Assembly (NCBI GenBank): GCA_029204225.1
Contig: CM055109.1
Span: forward strand, 42,486,044 to 42,550,043
DNA from: Diphasiastrum complanatum
Lineage: Eukaryota > Streptophyta > Lycopodiopsida > Lycopodiales > Lycopodiaceae
Direction: 5' to 3'
Length of the DNA stretch: 64,000 nt
A program made the position numbers and the translations under genes. Positions 49,900 through 61,985 of this stretch are shown piece by piece. The notes below the pieces were generated by a model that did no database searches, was not told the DNA's origin, and saw only the letters and a program-made list of their open reading frames with translations. Each line of letters begins with the position of its first letter. The stretch's first letter is position 1.

Positions 49900-50440
49900 T
49901 GATCAATGGTTAAAGCTCTTGTACTTGGCTCTGATACCATGTGAAAGTACTGTACTTTAGGACCATAAATGGATCTACAAAAGATCCACAAGAGTGATTG
50001 GATGTCTGCAATCTATTAAAAAACTAGACACAAAAAAGTTGATCTAGATTGGCAATTTTGACAAACAACAAGCATTAACAATCAAAAGCATTGATCAACA
50101 TTGAAATATGAGCCCACACGTGTGTACTACAGTCTCTAGTACGGCCTTCAAGCTAAGAATCAAGTAGAAACTGATTTGGTTGCATTTGGATCACAAAAAC
50201 TCAATGTACATAATGGAGTAGCTTGAGATTGCCAATGGGCTTCAAAAATATTCTGTCTTCTCACTATGGGAGTTTGGAATACATAGCAAATTCAACTTCC
50301 TTTGTGAAGTTAGGTGGATTTCCAGCATGTAATAAGGAAGTTGGCTCAGCCTTTTTGCCCTAAAATAAAACCCTATTCTATCTCCTAGAGTCATGCTTGG
50401 TAGATAGCCGGTTGGTCAATTTTCACCTTAAATCTAGGAT
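49900..50440 (-). mobile_element. Copia primer-binding site and LTR remnant
   Basis: GCTCTGATACCATG at 49928-49941 is a minus-strand initiator-Met primer-binding site, followed outward by LTR-like sequence starting 'tgaaagtactg'. The outer LTR end and coding region were not found. 49396-49899 may be its decayed leader. Confidence 0.45.
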
Positions 50441-50589
50441 TTAGGTCCTATAAATTAGGAATCAGACTTGCTTTCCATAGCAAAAATAGCAGATGCAGGG
50501 ATGCATGTAACGTTTTCTGACGAAGAATGCAACGTGATTGACGCCAGTACCAGTACTTTGGTCGCTAAAGGCAGAAGGAAAGGAAACTT

Positions 50590-52560
50590 ATAGAAGGTAC
50601 GCCTACCTGCAAATCAGGTGCATCAGACTCGTGATGACCAGCCAGACACTCTATGGCACAGGAGACTCTGCCACATGAACTCAATGGCACTTTACCAAAC
50701 AAGCCATCATGGAGCAATAATAGGAGTCAGCATCTCGAATGCAACCAGTTCGACCACCTGTGATGCATGTTTGAAAGACAAGATGTCACGCACACCATTC
50801 ATTAAAGACTCCTACAGAACGACAAAGATTCTGGAGCTAGTGCATTTTGAGAGATGTCAGATTTGATGAAAGCGGAACAATGGCCAATGACGACCCTGTC
50901 AGCTATGAAGTTCTGGAAAGACAGTACTATGATCTGCCGCAAGTGACAGAGGGAGTAGAGGATGAACACAAAAACGAAGATTTTTGAGTTGTCTCCCATT
51001 CGAACGACGAATCTGATGAAGAAATATCCGAGAGGCAACATGCCGCCGCAGTTCCTGTAAACTAAGATGGTTCCGGACCAAGCAGAGCAGACAAGGGCAA
51101 AGGCATTGTTGTCTCAGGAGGATCTCCTAGAAGGTCAACTAAACCACGAAGAGCGCCAGCAAGATATGTGTCAAGCAGTTCAGCTTCCACATCAAAAGAG
51201 TTCTGCGGATTCAGTGGCGACTTTCGAGGAGGCGATTGAAAGTCCAGAAAAGGACAGGTGGATCCAGGCCATGAACGAAAAGATGGAGTCCATGAGGAAG
51301 AACCAGGTATGGACATTGGAGCCATTACCACATAAGCGCAAGACTGTCAAATGCAAATGGGTTTTCAAATTCAAATACGGACCTGATGGGAATGTGATGA
51401 AATACAAGGCAAGACTGGTAGCAAAGGGATTTTCTTAGAGATATGATATTGACTACTTTGAAACCTTCTCTCCTGTTGTCAAACATTCGTCCCTACATCT
51501 GTTATTTGCATATGCAGCAGCTTATGACCTCAGGATCCACATTGTGGATGAGAAGACAGCCTTCTTGCATGGCAAATTAGACGAAGAAGTCTATATGGGT
51601 CAAACCCGAGGACATGTCTCAGAGTCACTTCATGACTATGCATGTAGAATGCATAGAAGCATCTATGGTCTGAAACAATCAGCCCGACAATGGTACAAGA
51701 AGAAAGATCAAGTCCTAAAATCACTAGGATTCAAGCTCTGTTGGCTGATTCCAATGTATATGTTAGAGTTACAGATGGGCAGATCATCATCGTGGCTGTA
51801 TATGTGGACGACACTCTGATACTTTGTAGGAGTGAGCAGCTAATTGCTGAAGTGAAGACAGACATCTCAAAACATTTCGAGATAGTGGATTTGGGACAAG
51901 CTAGGTGTTACCTAGGCTTGCAAAATATCTTCAATTAACGAGGGATTATGGCTTGTGCTATTGTCGTGATGCAGGTTTCAGAATACTTTCCTACAACGAT
52001 GCTAGCTGGGCATCTCTCAAGGACGACTGTAAAAGCATCTCAGGAGGATGCACCATCGCATCAGGAGCAGGAGTTCTCTGGGTCAACAAGAAGCAGACCA
52101 TTGTGGCCTAGTCATCTTGCGAAGCAGAATATGTTGCAACAGCAAAGATGGCCAACGAGATAATCTGGCTAAGACAGTTCCTAGACGAATTGGGCGAAAC
52201 AAGGAACGAGCTCCTGGTCTTGCAGATGGACGACACCTCTGCAATACACCTGACGAAAGATCCCGTGTTCCATTCCAGAACGAAGCACATTGCGATCAAG
52301 TATCACTTGATCAGGGATCTAATCGAAAAGAAGATGATGCAGACCACCTTCATAGGAACGAAAGACATGGTTGTTGACATCTTTACCAAAGCCCTGAACA
52401 AAGGACTCTTTGAGAGACAAAGGAGCAGTCTCGGGATCGTAAATCTATCATGCTTTGAGAGGGAGATGAAGAAACATAACATTTCTAATTACAAAGCTTT
52501 GCTAGCTTTCAGCTCTCTGCCCGACGAAAATGTTCGCGAACACGAAAGGCACGAAGCACG
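50590..52560 (+). pseudogene. Ty1/copia pol: GAG-pre-integrase, RT and RNase H; integrase missing
   Basis: GAG-pre-integrase: LWHRRLCHMNSMALYQ with C-x2-C later (50618-50866). The integrase core is deleted. RT starts near 51220 with WIQAMNEKMESMRKN, CKWVFKFKYGPDG and YKARLVAKGFS, stop at 51436, FETFSPVVK, IYGLKQSARQWY, then VAVYVDDTLILC (catalytic YVDD). RNase H: YNDASWASLKDDCKSISGG, stop at 52108, SCEAEYVA, FHSRTKHIAIKYHLI and VDIFTKALNK. At least one frameshift (51700-51720) and two stops; inactive. Confidence 0.88.
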
Positions 52561-53870
52561 AAAGTTTCACGAACACCTGACGAGAAGACATGAACACGAA
52601 AGATTCGCGAACGAGAATCTTTTGCGGTCTAACACGAGAAAGTCAGACGACGGAGACGAAACCAATGACGCGACACGAAAAATGTCGTGAAACCCATTTT
52701 GCCCTCACGCTCCAAAGAGTACCAACAAAGATCACGCAAGTACCCAGAAGTACATAAATCTGATCTGATGGCATGACGTCAGCAGATACTCCCTAGGTCG
52801 TGGCTAATCTGCCACTCTTGTAATTCCCTGATTAGTTGTAGATGCTTAATCACTCTAATCTTAGATCTACATAGAGCGACTATACTTACTAGATGATACT
52901 TGACATATAGATTAGCAGAGAGATGACAGAATACACATACAATGTAGTAGTCTGATGCTAGTAAGCAATCAAGACAAAATACAGACAAGAAGTTCGCCTG
53001 CGTGCGAGACGAGTTCTGTGATCAGGATTCGTAGAGATCCAAAGTCCGCTAGTAAGCGAGACATACATTCGTGAGAGAAGTGTATCTCTCTCACGCCAAC
53101 GCAATGCGTGGATCTGTATGCAGTGCTCGAAGAATCACATAAGGAAATCAATAGATGATATTGTAGCCTTTATGCACATGTCAATTTATGTTGTATGATC
53201 TTGAATGCAAATGTGTTTGCTGTTAATCGCTTGTCTGATTCTCCCATTCATTTTAATTTCCACCTTGGTTGAAACTATGTTGAATGCTGCATTAGTTTTA
53301 TAAACGTAGATCAGCAGTGCCTGACTACACTCTGGAGGACTATAGGAGTGTCTGAACTCCATCCGAGTCGCAAAGGGGATCGTGGTTGCGTCGCCGTCGC
53401 GACAGTTTCAACGACTGCGAAATTCCATCTTCATCAGTGGTAGAAGAGCATATCACCCAATCCATTTTCTTATCAGTGGCATCAAAGCATATCACCTTGA
53501 TTCTCATCAATAGAAAATACAAAAAAACATTGTAAAGTCAAGTTACTTGCCAAAATAATGAAAAGCAAGTTAACCTAGACTATTAAGTTTAGAAATGAGC
53601 CAATAAGAAAGTGCCACTTCAACTCTTTTGGACCCAACTATATAAGGGTCAAATCCTTTGTATTTCAAGTTCTCAAATTTCATTGGTGTAATCAAAGAGT
53701 TGAGTTCCCTCCTTTTTGTGTCTATGTGAATGCTTTGAGAGAGAAAGAGAGAGAGTTGTGAGCGAATGTTTGCTTATTGCTTAATGCTTGTTTTTCCATT
53801 ATGCATGTGCCTAGATTGCTAGAGATGCTTAGTGTATCCTCTTGTCAAAAATATGTTATGCAGGTTTGGA
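52561..53870. other. Probable copia 3' region and unassigned sequence
   Basis: 52561-53160 follows RNase H and may hold the 3' LTR, but I could not define TG/CA ends or find a matching 5' LTR. 53161-53870 is unassigned. Confidence 0.35.
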
Positions 53871-54190
53871 GTGCCAAGCTATGTATTTGCACTTAGGAAG
53901 ACAGACTTCCAAGCTCTTTTGTAGCCTGCCCCTCTTCCCTTCCCTACATACAATGAAGGCTCATAAGAGCTTATCACAAAACCAATAGAGTAGAGATAGT
54001 TATGCAACCTAGAGTACCAAGCTCTAGGTGCTTGCTTGAGTCCATAAAGACTCTTCTTCAAGAAGAAAACTTGTCTTCATCTCCTTCCTTGATGAAGCCC
54101 TCGGGTTGCAACATGTAGATCTCTTCTTCCAAGAATCCATTTAGGAAAGCATTGGTTAAAAACATTTGAGTTTTGATTTGTCCTCTTGCC
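53870..54190 (-). pseudogene. Copia RT remnant
   Basis: Minus strand, two frames: the NGFLEEEIYM-type block (54190-54090) and [19 protein letters not shown] (54061 onward). Catalytic YVDD not reached. Confidence 0.8.
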
Positions 54191-54419
54191 TTTGGAACTT
54201 GATCCTTCGTCCTTGTCCTCGGTCTCCTTGCCTTGGTGGAGATTTTTTGGAATCTTGCATCCCAAAGTCTTCACTAGATCTAGAATTTCCTGCAGGACAT
54301 CTCATGAGATGAGACCGAAACCATCAGTCGACAAATATCTCGAACTGAAAGATACAAACCATATTGGATCTTAGAAAGGCATAATTGATTAATTTCTCCA
54401 ATCCAACTTAAGGCATCGG

Positions 54420-55110
54420 CCACATTGTTTGATGTAGCTCTACGATACTTAATATCAAACTGAAACTCACCACCTGACCTTACAAACTCTTATGTATATG
54501 ACATCACATATATACCTTTAAGGGATTGGAACCATATAAATATTGCCCCCATATTTTTAATGCGTGATAGTCTATAAAAAGTTCATTTTTCTAGGTCGAA
54601 TACCTACATTGAGCAGTGTCTCATATTTCGACTCCTTTGCATAGAGCTTTTGTTATCATAGAAGCTCTAAGACAATACGAAGATTCTCTTCATGCTCCTC
54701 AAGGTTCTCAACTAAAAATTAATATGTCATCTAAATACACTATCATGAACTTTCCCATATATGGACAAAGAATATCATTCATCTGTTGGAATGTGGCATG
54801 TGCATTCAAGAGTCCAAACGGTAACACCAAGAACTCATAATGCCCATACCTAGTTCGAAAACCAAACTTAGAGACATGGTCATTTCTAATTCTTATCTTA
54901 TGGTAATCTAATCTAAATGCCTATCTTGGATAAATACTTTGCTCCATTCAGATGATCCATTAGATCATTCGTCCTAGGTAAAGAATATCCATTCGTGATG
55001 GTCATCTTATTCATCCTTTTAGAGCGAGTGCCTCCATCCTTTTTGCTAAGTAAAAGGACTGGTGCTCCCCAAGGAGACTTACCAGTCCTAACGTGACCCA
55101 TCCTAAGGTA
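54420..55110 (-). pseudogene. Gypsy RT remnant
   Basis: Minus strand: MGHVRTGKSPWGAPVLLLSK, MTITNGYSLPRTNDLMDHL, YEFLVLPFGLLNA and FMIVYLDDILIF (catalytic YLDD near 54735). Frameshifts and stops are present. It sits between copia pieces on the same strand. Confidence 0.82.
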
Positions 55111-55114
55111 CTGC

Positions 55115-55760
55115 TAGAGTTTCATGACTATCTATCAACTTTTGGATTTTGTTTAACAAGATGATTAGGATTGATGCAAACTTGAGATGGCTTTTAGCTA
55201 ATGTTGGAAGGTCAAGATAGATCAAAATTGTCTTTTTGAAGATCACAACTGGTGGATAAAAACTCATTTGTAATGGAATCAACATCAACAATAGTTTTTC
55301 CTTTAGCATTATAAAAGACAACTTCAAGAAACTTCACATGTTTACTTATAGATGCCAAACCATTAGCAAGATCATATACTTTATAATTTTTGTATTCAGC
55401 AAGGTAGCCATCGATGATACATTTAGTAGAAGTTCATAGTGTGTCCTTGATATGCAATCTTGCTTATTGACAATATGTTCTTGGTGTGCCTTGGACATAT
55501 ACAACATCTTTAATTGTTCTAGAAGGACCATTTTTGAACTACAACTTGAGGGTGCTTTGGACTTCCACTTTATGGTTGCTTGAGTCTCCAAGATAGATGT
55601 TCTTGTTTCGATTATACATGTTTAGAGACACAAACCAATCCTTATGAGATGTCATATGTTGTGATGCTCCACTGTCCCGCTCCACTGTCCAAGTACCAGC
55701 GTTGGCTATCTATGTATCCACCATGAATAGATTTGCATTACATGAAATCCAGACTCCAAA
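55115..55760 (-). pseudogene. Copia protease and GAG-pre-integrase remnant
   Basis: Minus strand in several frames: ASQHMTSHKDWFVSL (protease, near 55680-55620), NIYLGDSSNHKVEVQ, VYVQGTPR, YDLANGLASISKHVKFLEVV. Domain order is correct for copia, heavily decayed. Confidence 0.7.
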
Positions 55761-57174
55761 AGGGCCTTCTAAGGAATGCCACATAGGAGAGAGAAAATCG
55801 TCAGTTTTTAAAACTCCAACTGAATTTCTAGATCTTCGCGTGACTTAACTCCACCAGTAACATGTGTAGTTAGCTAGAAGTTGGGTAGCCGAAATGCATG
55901 AGGTCCAAACTTCAAGATGATGTATTGATATTAATTAACATCACCTCTTTTGTAAATGGAAATGTTGTCTGTCATTTTAGCTAGAAAATAACAAAACAAA
56001 ATTCACTCCTACTACTCATCGCTTGCACATCAAAGGAGGACAAAATTAGCGAACTTAATATCATCCAAGAAACTTTGAAAAGATTGGATCACAATGAGTG
56101 CCAATGTGAATCAAAATTTTTGCAGTTCAAAAGTTTGCAATTTTGATACAGATCCAATGAAAATGGGTTTGCGTCGTAATTGCAAACCATTGAATTTTAT
56201 ATCAGGCAAGAAAGTTGGAGCATGTTGGATCAGAAAGAGCGTGACGTTATTTCAAACTTTTGTAATTTAGAAAGTTTCAATTGATACACAAACCCATCCT
56301 ATGATTTCATGTTTTAATAGCTTGTAACATATTCAACAATTTGCTTTTCTATCAAATTTATTTATCTCATATCAAGATGTCTAAGTATCATCTCCATATT
56401 GATCTTCCTACAAAATACACTCCAATGTCAACTTAAGACATAATGGTGAATCTTCCCTATGAAGCCTTGAGATCTTATGAGGAGGTTGATTAATCATCAT
56501 CTAGCATGCATTATTCAACACCTCATTCGAATACATCAAAGTAAAACTTGAATATATGATGATTTAAACATTGATTGATTTTGCAATATATTCCATTAGT
56601 CTTTTGGATCCTAGATATTTACGTCATAAGAAACAAGTACATTTATAACTCATCTCCGTAAGGGCCTTGCATGTTGAATTGACCAAGTGTGAGCAATAAG
56701 GTGGCATCAAATTCCAATTTTTTTTGTATCATAATGATACAAAACTATGAATTAAAAGCATGATTCACTTAGATGCATACAGCTCTTCAACCAGCCTTAA
56801 TCACATAGTCATGCATTGGTGGAGCCTCTTCAACTAGCCTTAATCACATAGTCATGCCTTTGAAAGGCAATTCATAGAATTTGTAAAGCAAAAAATATTG
56901 ACTCTACTAACAAAGACATCAGTATATGACATAGATCCACAACTACACACAAAATTGAATTAGATGGTGAGCAATTTTTGTGAGTACTATGTTGTTTTGG
57001 TACTAGGCTATTCATTAGCATACCCTCACAATCTCATGAGACTCATGTCTTGAACAATGAACCTTTTAAAATATTGTAGAGTTGGCCCACAAGGAGTAAA
57101 TTCCCAAAGCTTTTCCATACCATCAATAATTCTTTTTCAGACCCCCAATAATTCTCTGAATTCGATTCTCTTCA
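55761..57174. other. Unassigned, with a short tandem duplication at 56775-56858
   Basis: 'cttcaac.agccttaatcacatagtcatgc' occurs twice about 42 bp apart. Nothing else recognised. Confidence 0.5.
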
Positions 57175-57452
57175 TAGAAGGGGGATAAAGGAGCTGACAT
57201 TATTCAGCCTGTTTTTGCTACCTTTTGAGGTTTGTTTGTACAAACATCGCGATATCGTCTACGCTATCTGGCTTTCAAACTTGGCACAAAACCTTTGAAA
57301 AGTAAGCAGACTTGTTCATTGATCCTTGACAATAATATTCTGTAAATATTGTAGCAAAAGACGAAAGGCCAATAGTAAGAAGAAAAATAAGGAGATGGTA
57401 TATTGCCTCTGTGATATATCTAGTTGATCCTGACTTCCTTTGCTGCAATAAT
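57175..57452 (+). repeat. Repeat arm, copy 2, segment B
   Basis: Direct match to 663-952. Here it reads straight into segment A in one orientation, which is probably the ancestral arrangement. Confidence 0.75.
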
Positions 57453-57463
57453 CCCTCGTATAA

Positions 57464-58060
57464 TCTCTTCCTTTATCTTTGTAACTCACAAAAACTCCTT
57501 TCAATCGTAAGGCTGTTACCACCCTCAGCCCATGATTGTTACTTTCAGGCCATCAAAGGATAGAAGGAACCTTTCTCTGCACCTGATCGGCTTCAACCCA
57601 CCTTGGATTGAAGGCCACAAACATCGATAGTGTTGGGGAAGGCGGCATCTGCTATGCATGGCAGGCCAGGAAAGAGTTGGGCGGGGACAGCAGAGGCTAT
57701 AGAATTGCGAAGAGAGATATGTCCCATAAGCAAGAAGGCGGATGGTGGGAGAAGCGTGGGTATATAGTGAGGGCGTGCGATGAGGGTTTTATCTTTGCGC
57801 TTGGGGCAATGTCGCAGTTAGTGAGGTTGTACCGAGACGCGACAATTGCTGGTTGAAAACTATTTCCAAACCCCCTCTTCGGCCCTAACCCGGCCGTCGA
57901 GAATTTCTGGAAGGCTCGCCCTAGGTTCGAGCCTCACCCTCACCCACACTATCATCTCATCATCCAAAACCCCAACAAACCCTAAACCCAAAAAAACACT
58001 AAGCTCTTTAACCCATCCATTATCACCCAATCAACCCAACATTCACGTTATAACATGAAA
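57464..58060 (+). repeat. Repeat arm, copy 2, segment A
   Basis: Inverted match to 1-660. Ends near 'cacccaatcaacccaacattcac', after which similarity cannot be followed because copy 1 leaves the window. Confidence 0.8.
57608..57856 (+). CDS. Unidentified 82-codon ORF in repeat arm, copy 2
   Basis: Nearly identical to the ORF at 267-515 (GEGGICYAWQARKELGG; QLVRLYRDATIAG). A nine-base insertion lies just upstream relative to copy 1. The first codon is TTG, again suggesting that the true coding unit begins at an upstream splice acceptor. Function unknown. Confidence 0.35.
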   Translation: MKATNIDSVGEGGICYAWQARKELGGDSRGYRIAKRDMSHKQEGGWWEKRGYIVRACDEGFIFALGAMSQLVRLYRDATIAG

Positions 58061-59080
58061 TTGTTCAGCTCCAAAGTCCGACCAAATCTAGAGCACTTTT
58101 GTCAAGCTTGTAATGCTTTTCGGACCTTGATTGTTTTCGCCATAGCAATTAGATGCTATGCACTTGGTCATTTTTTGTCATATAATTGAATTTTGTGGCA
58201 GAATATGGGTCTACATTATTTCTCCTAATGTACCAACATGTAATTCTTTAAAGTTTTTTATCCCTTTTTTTGCCATTTCATAATCTTTGAAATAAAAAAC
58301 TGACAACATTTCATTATGTAAGGTAGTGACGCTAGGTTGGATGCGCCCGAAAAATATTCTTGGTCTTGACTCTATCATCTCTCGCCAAGACCAACAAATT
58401 AATTAAACAAAAGGTCCTCCCCATGGCCATTCTCAAAGACTTTGCATATTGCAAATTGGCCTATTCATGCATTCGAGTAAGCCAACTGGCTCTTCAAACC
58501 TTGAAAAAATCTGGAAATGAATGCCAACTAAAAGTTTTTTTATGCTAAAACAATACCATTAGAAACACGTATCTTTTTCCATAAACAATTTCTTAAAATG
58601 ATATATATCATTTATACTTTCACGCTGGACTTTTGTAGGCTTGTAAGTCCCTCTCTTATCACTATTATTGGTATGTGGTAGCATATGATATGTGGACTAA
58701 TGTGAAGGAAGATTAGCAGGAAGTATATGCACTTAAGAAGGAGACTCGGATACAATGACTTGTTTTTGAGGGTGCTTCATAAGGTTATCAATAAAAATGA
58801 TTGGTTGACTATGGAATAGTAGAGTTCGTTGGTTTTCTTTTGGGAAAGTAGTTGTACTAGGCATATTTGGATCAACATAAGTTTCTACAGTTAAACATCA
58901 TATTGTCCAAGCATAATTAAATGTGATAGAAAATAGCTAACAATAGCAAGTTTCTTATTTGAATGTAACTTTTTATGGTTGAACTATCATGCATTGGACA
59001 TTAAACAACATAGAGACATGAAAACATGACAATATGTTGAAAGATTATTTAGGCTTACTTTTGGTCAGCTGTATTCCATA
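58061..59080. other. Unassigned intergenic sequence
   Basis: No exon or element domain recognised. Confidence 0.5.
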
Positions 59081-59500
59081 AGCTAGAAACCTCGCTTAGT
59101 TTTAGTTCTAATGATCATCTTGACTCATATGGACAGACCGAGAAAACTAATCAGACCATGGAGGATATATGTTGAGGACACATGTGTCTCATAGGTAGTC
59201 TAAGTGGGAGGACTACATTCCTTTAATTGAGTTTGCTTACAATAATAGAAAACATTCTACTATAGGTTATAGTCCGTTTATGCTAATGTACGGGTTTCAA
59301 CCTAGATCTCCGGTGAATGTGGAGACGAAAAGATCCAGAAAGTTGCAGATTTCCTGCATGATATGCAAGAAATGTTGCAAGTGGCACGTGATTGTATCCA
59401 GACAGAGCTAAGCACTATGCCAATCTTAAGAGATTTCCTAGAGATTTTAAAGTTGATGACTAAACATATCTTAGAATTCCAAAAGATTCTATGACTACGC
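59080..59500 (+). pseudogene. Gypsy integrase remnant
   Basis: Frameshifted remains of the integrase core: LDSYGQTEKTNQTMED, then WEDYIPLIEFAYNNRKHST, IGYSPFMLMYGFQPRSPV. The order and spacing are those of the C-terminal half of gypsy integrase. Confidence 0.85.
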
Positions 59501-59829
59501 ATGCACTGAAGCATTATAAGTTGTCTACCAGATATCGTGGACCGTTTTGGATACAAAATTTACGCATTCGGCTTTGTCTTCCTCGATTACTGTCTCTCCA
59601 TCAATATTATGTCCACCTTTCGATGTCAATAAGGTTGGTGAATAGACAGTTGGTTTTGAAAAACCAAGCTGACTTTGAAATCTGAGGATCTCCTCTTCAA
59701 AAGAAAGTGAATCCTCAGGTACATTCATGATTGGGTTGCATTGATGTAGATTGGGTTGGTATTATAGATGACAAAAGATTATACCTTCAACATTGGTATA
59801 GTTGCGATCCCTTGGATACTAATCTGTTG

Positions 59830-60200
59830 TAGATTTATCTTGGATGAAAGTCGAATATTGTGCTCTCAACAATGCCACACAAGAAGCAATTTGGTTTCAT
59901 AGATTGCTTGATAACTTATGTCAACCACATGTGGGTGCAACCATCTTATCTTGTAACATCCAAAGTTGTATTCACCTTGCTAAAAATCTAGTTTTACTTG
60001 CTTGGACAAAATACGCAGAGATACATTACCATTTTGTTTGACAATAATTATCTAAAGGTGTCACTAATATTGTCTTTTGTAAATACGAAGATCAAGTGGC
60101 ATATATTTTTACCAAGTCATTAGGTAGACTAAAATTTGAGAAATTTCACACTATTAAGAATAGAAGAGTGCAATTTTATCTTTCAGTGAGAGTGTTAGAT
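59830..60200 (+). pseudogene. Copia RNase H remnant
   Basis: VEYCALNNATQEAIWFHRLL, NIQSCIHLAKNLV, KYAEIHYHFV, stop, GVTNIVF, DQVAYIFTKSLGRLKFEKF. This is the C-terminal end of copia RNase H, directly downstream of a gypsy integrase piece. Confidence 0.85.
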
Positions 60201-61410
60201 ATATAATGCTAAACTTCGCTCTTCACTCATGAAGTTGGCTAAACTTAGTTGTATTGTAGATTGTTGGTCAAAGACCTAAACTCTCTCTCTCTCTCTCTCT
60301 CTATGTTGTACTCTTTCTCCTGGGTAAAATAGTGATAGGCTTTTGTGGTGTGGTTCCCTCCTCTACTTGTGTTGGAGTTCATGCTAATGATATTGTGATT
60401 ATTGGCATATAAAGTAGCTTAAGTTGATTACTTACTTTACACAGTAGTTGGTCGCTTTATCACATTTGACAAAATATATAATATGATGTTGGAGTTTATG
60501 TTTTTATACCTACTTGCAAAACAATAATGAAGCTATTCACAAAACAGAGTGAACTTGATAAAAATATCGAGTGAAGTCAATTAGGTTTGGTTTTTTCTGC
60601 CTCACTCTTTCTTAAGCATCCAATGTTCTCAAATCATTACATTTTGTTGTAGATGTGTGCATAACTCTTACACCAAATGGAATTTAGTAGCAATAGAATT
60701 CAACTTCCAAATATGCGAAATAATATAACAAACTTGCAAAAGTCACAAACATGGCCTACAGAACAAACAATAAAAAAACAAATTTGCAACAACCTATAGA
60801 ATAATGTAGAGCACATCAGAGTGCTGGTAGAAATTGGAGACTACATGAAAGAGATAGGTATTGTAAACATGTTGTTTGTAGATCCGACTCGTGTTGCTAC
60901 CTTGATATTGCACTCTTTCCAAAATGTAAGATTATAAAAAAATGTGATAGAAGAGAGTGGGATCGAAATGATGAATGTAAATGTGGTAGAAAGGCAGCTC
61001 TCGACTATGAGCATGTAACTCTAGACGATGAGAGTAAAATCTCGAATCCTTAAGAAATCTAGTCACTGAGCGTTGTTGTCGAGAGCACTTGGGCAGAGCT
61101 GTGTTGTTGGTAGGTGGCATTGGCAAGTTGTCACCTCAGCTCCACTATAGGAGCATCCTCACTCATTGCTCACAACAAAGGAGGTGTGAAAACTCATGTC
61201 ACTCTGACAAGTCATGGGTGGACTTAAGACTAAGGGTCACCTTGGAAAGGAAGGCTTGCAATCAAATTCATGCACTAGGGTAGGGGGGCCATCAGCCATG
61301 CATGCACCTTTTTTCTCGAGTCTCGCTCTTTTTCGTTTTATTTTATCGAAGGCACTTCTTCCTTTCATTCATTCCTAGGTGTTGCATTTGCTGGTTTCGC
61401 TGGTTTCATA
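60201..61410. other. Intergenic region upstream of the PITH gene
   Basis: Contains a short (CT)n at 60280-60302 and presumably the PITH gene promoter and 5' leader. I see no certain TATA box. Confidence 0.4.
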
Positions 61411-61985
61411 ATGGCGACTGTGGAATCTGCTGCCGATCCGCGTGGCGCTGCTGCCTTCCAATCCGGTCTGGTACTATTACTGCTCGCTCTCTTTCTCATA
61501 ATCTCAACAAGCTTTCATTCACCCATGCCTTCATCATTCGGCCAGAGCCAAAGGTGGTCATGTGTTAGTTTCATCTTTTTTTGTGGTGTGATTGTTAAAA
61601 TTGCGAGTCAATGAGTCCTGTTTACCAAGCTGCGTAATGTTTGTTTGTGGATTTGTGAAGGCGGACCTTGTGGAGTGCATCGATTGGTCTTCAGTGGAGT
61701 GTTTAAATGAGAAGGATGATCACACGTTTTCTAATGCTGTAAAGCAGGTTGCATCCGAAACCTTACTTTGTAAAAGTTGTGCTACTTTTAGTTTAGGGTT
61801 TATTATCTCTTGGAATCTGGCTACCAAATGGTGCTGACATTTAAATTTAATTCTGTTTTAGGGTTACCGTGAGGATGATGGTCTTCACCTAGAGAGTGAT
61901 GCCGATGAGCAGCTTCTGCTTTACATACCCTTTAATCAAGTAGTCAAGCTTCATTCTTTGGTTGTCAAAGGACCTGCAGAGGAAG
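61411..61985 (+). CDS. PITH-domain protein (PITHD1 / thioredoxin-like protein 1 C-terminal domain family), first three exons
   Basis: Exons 61411-61470, 61661-61747 and 61862-61985. Exon 1: [20 protein letters not shown], donor CTG|GTACTA. Exon 2: [20 protein letters not shown] ... NAVKQ|GTTGCA. Exon 3: [40 protein letters not shown], ending in phase 1 at G|GTAATT. The pattern [24 protein letters not shown] and IPFNQ-VKLHS is diagnostic of the PITH fold, which in relatives binds the proteasome. Plant homologues are about 180 residues. Only the first about 90 are here; the next exon (expected to start within GPKTVK-like sequence) was not found before 64000, so the gene has a long intron or is truncated. 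Confidence 0.88.

Noticed and set aside
49925-49945. tRNA gene suspected from CTGATACCATG
   Set aside because: It is only the short primer-binding complement of initiator-Met tRNA next to LTR sequence. No cloverleaf can be formed. The same applies at 34646-34658 and 22098-22113.
61302-61614. Plus-strand ORFs overlapping PITH exon 1 with membrane-like segments
   Set aside because: They read through the intron after exon 1. The hydrophobic stretch ([13 protein letters not shown]) begins at the GTACTA donor and is intronic.
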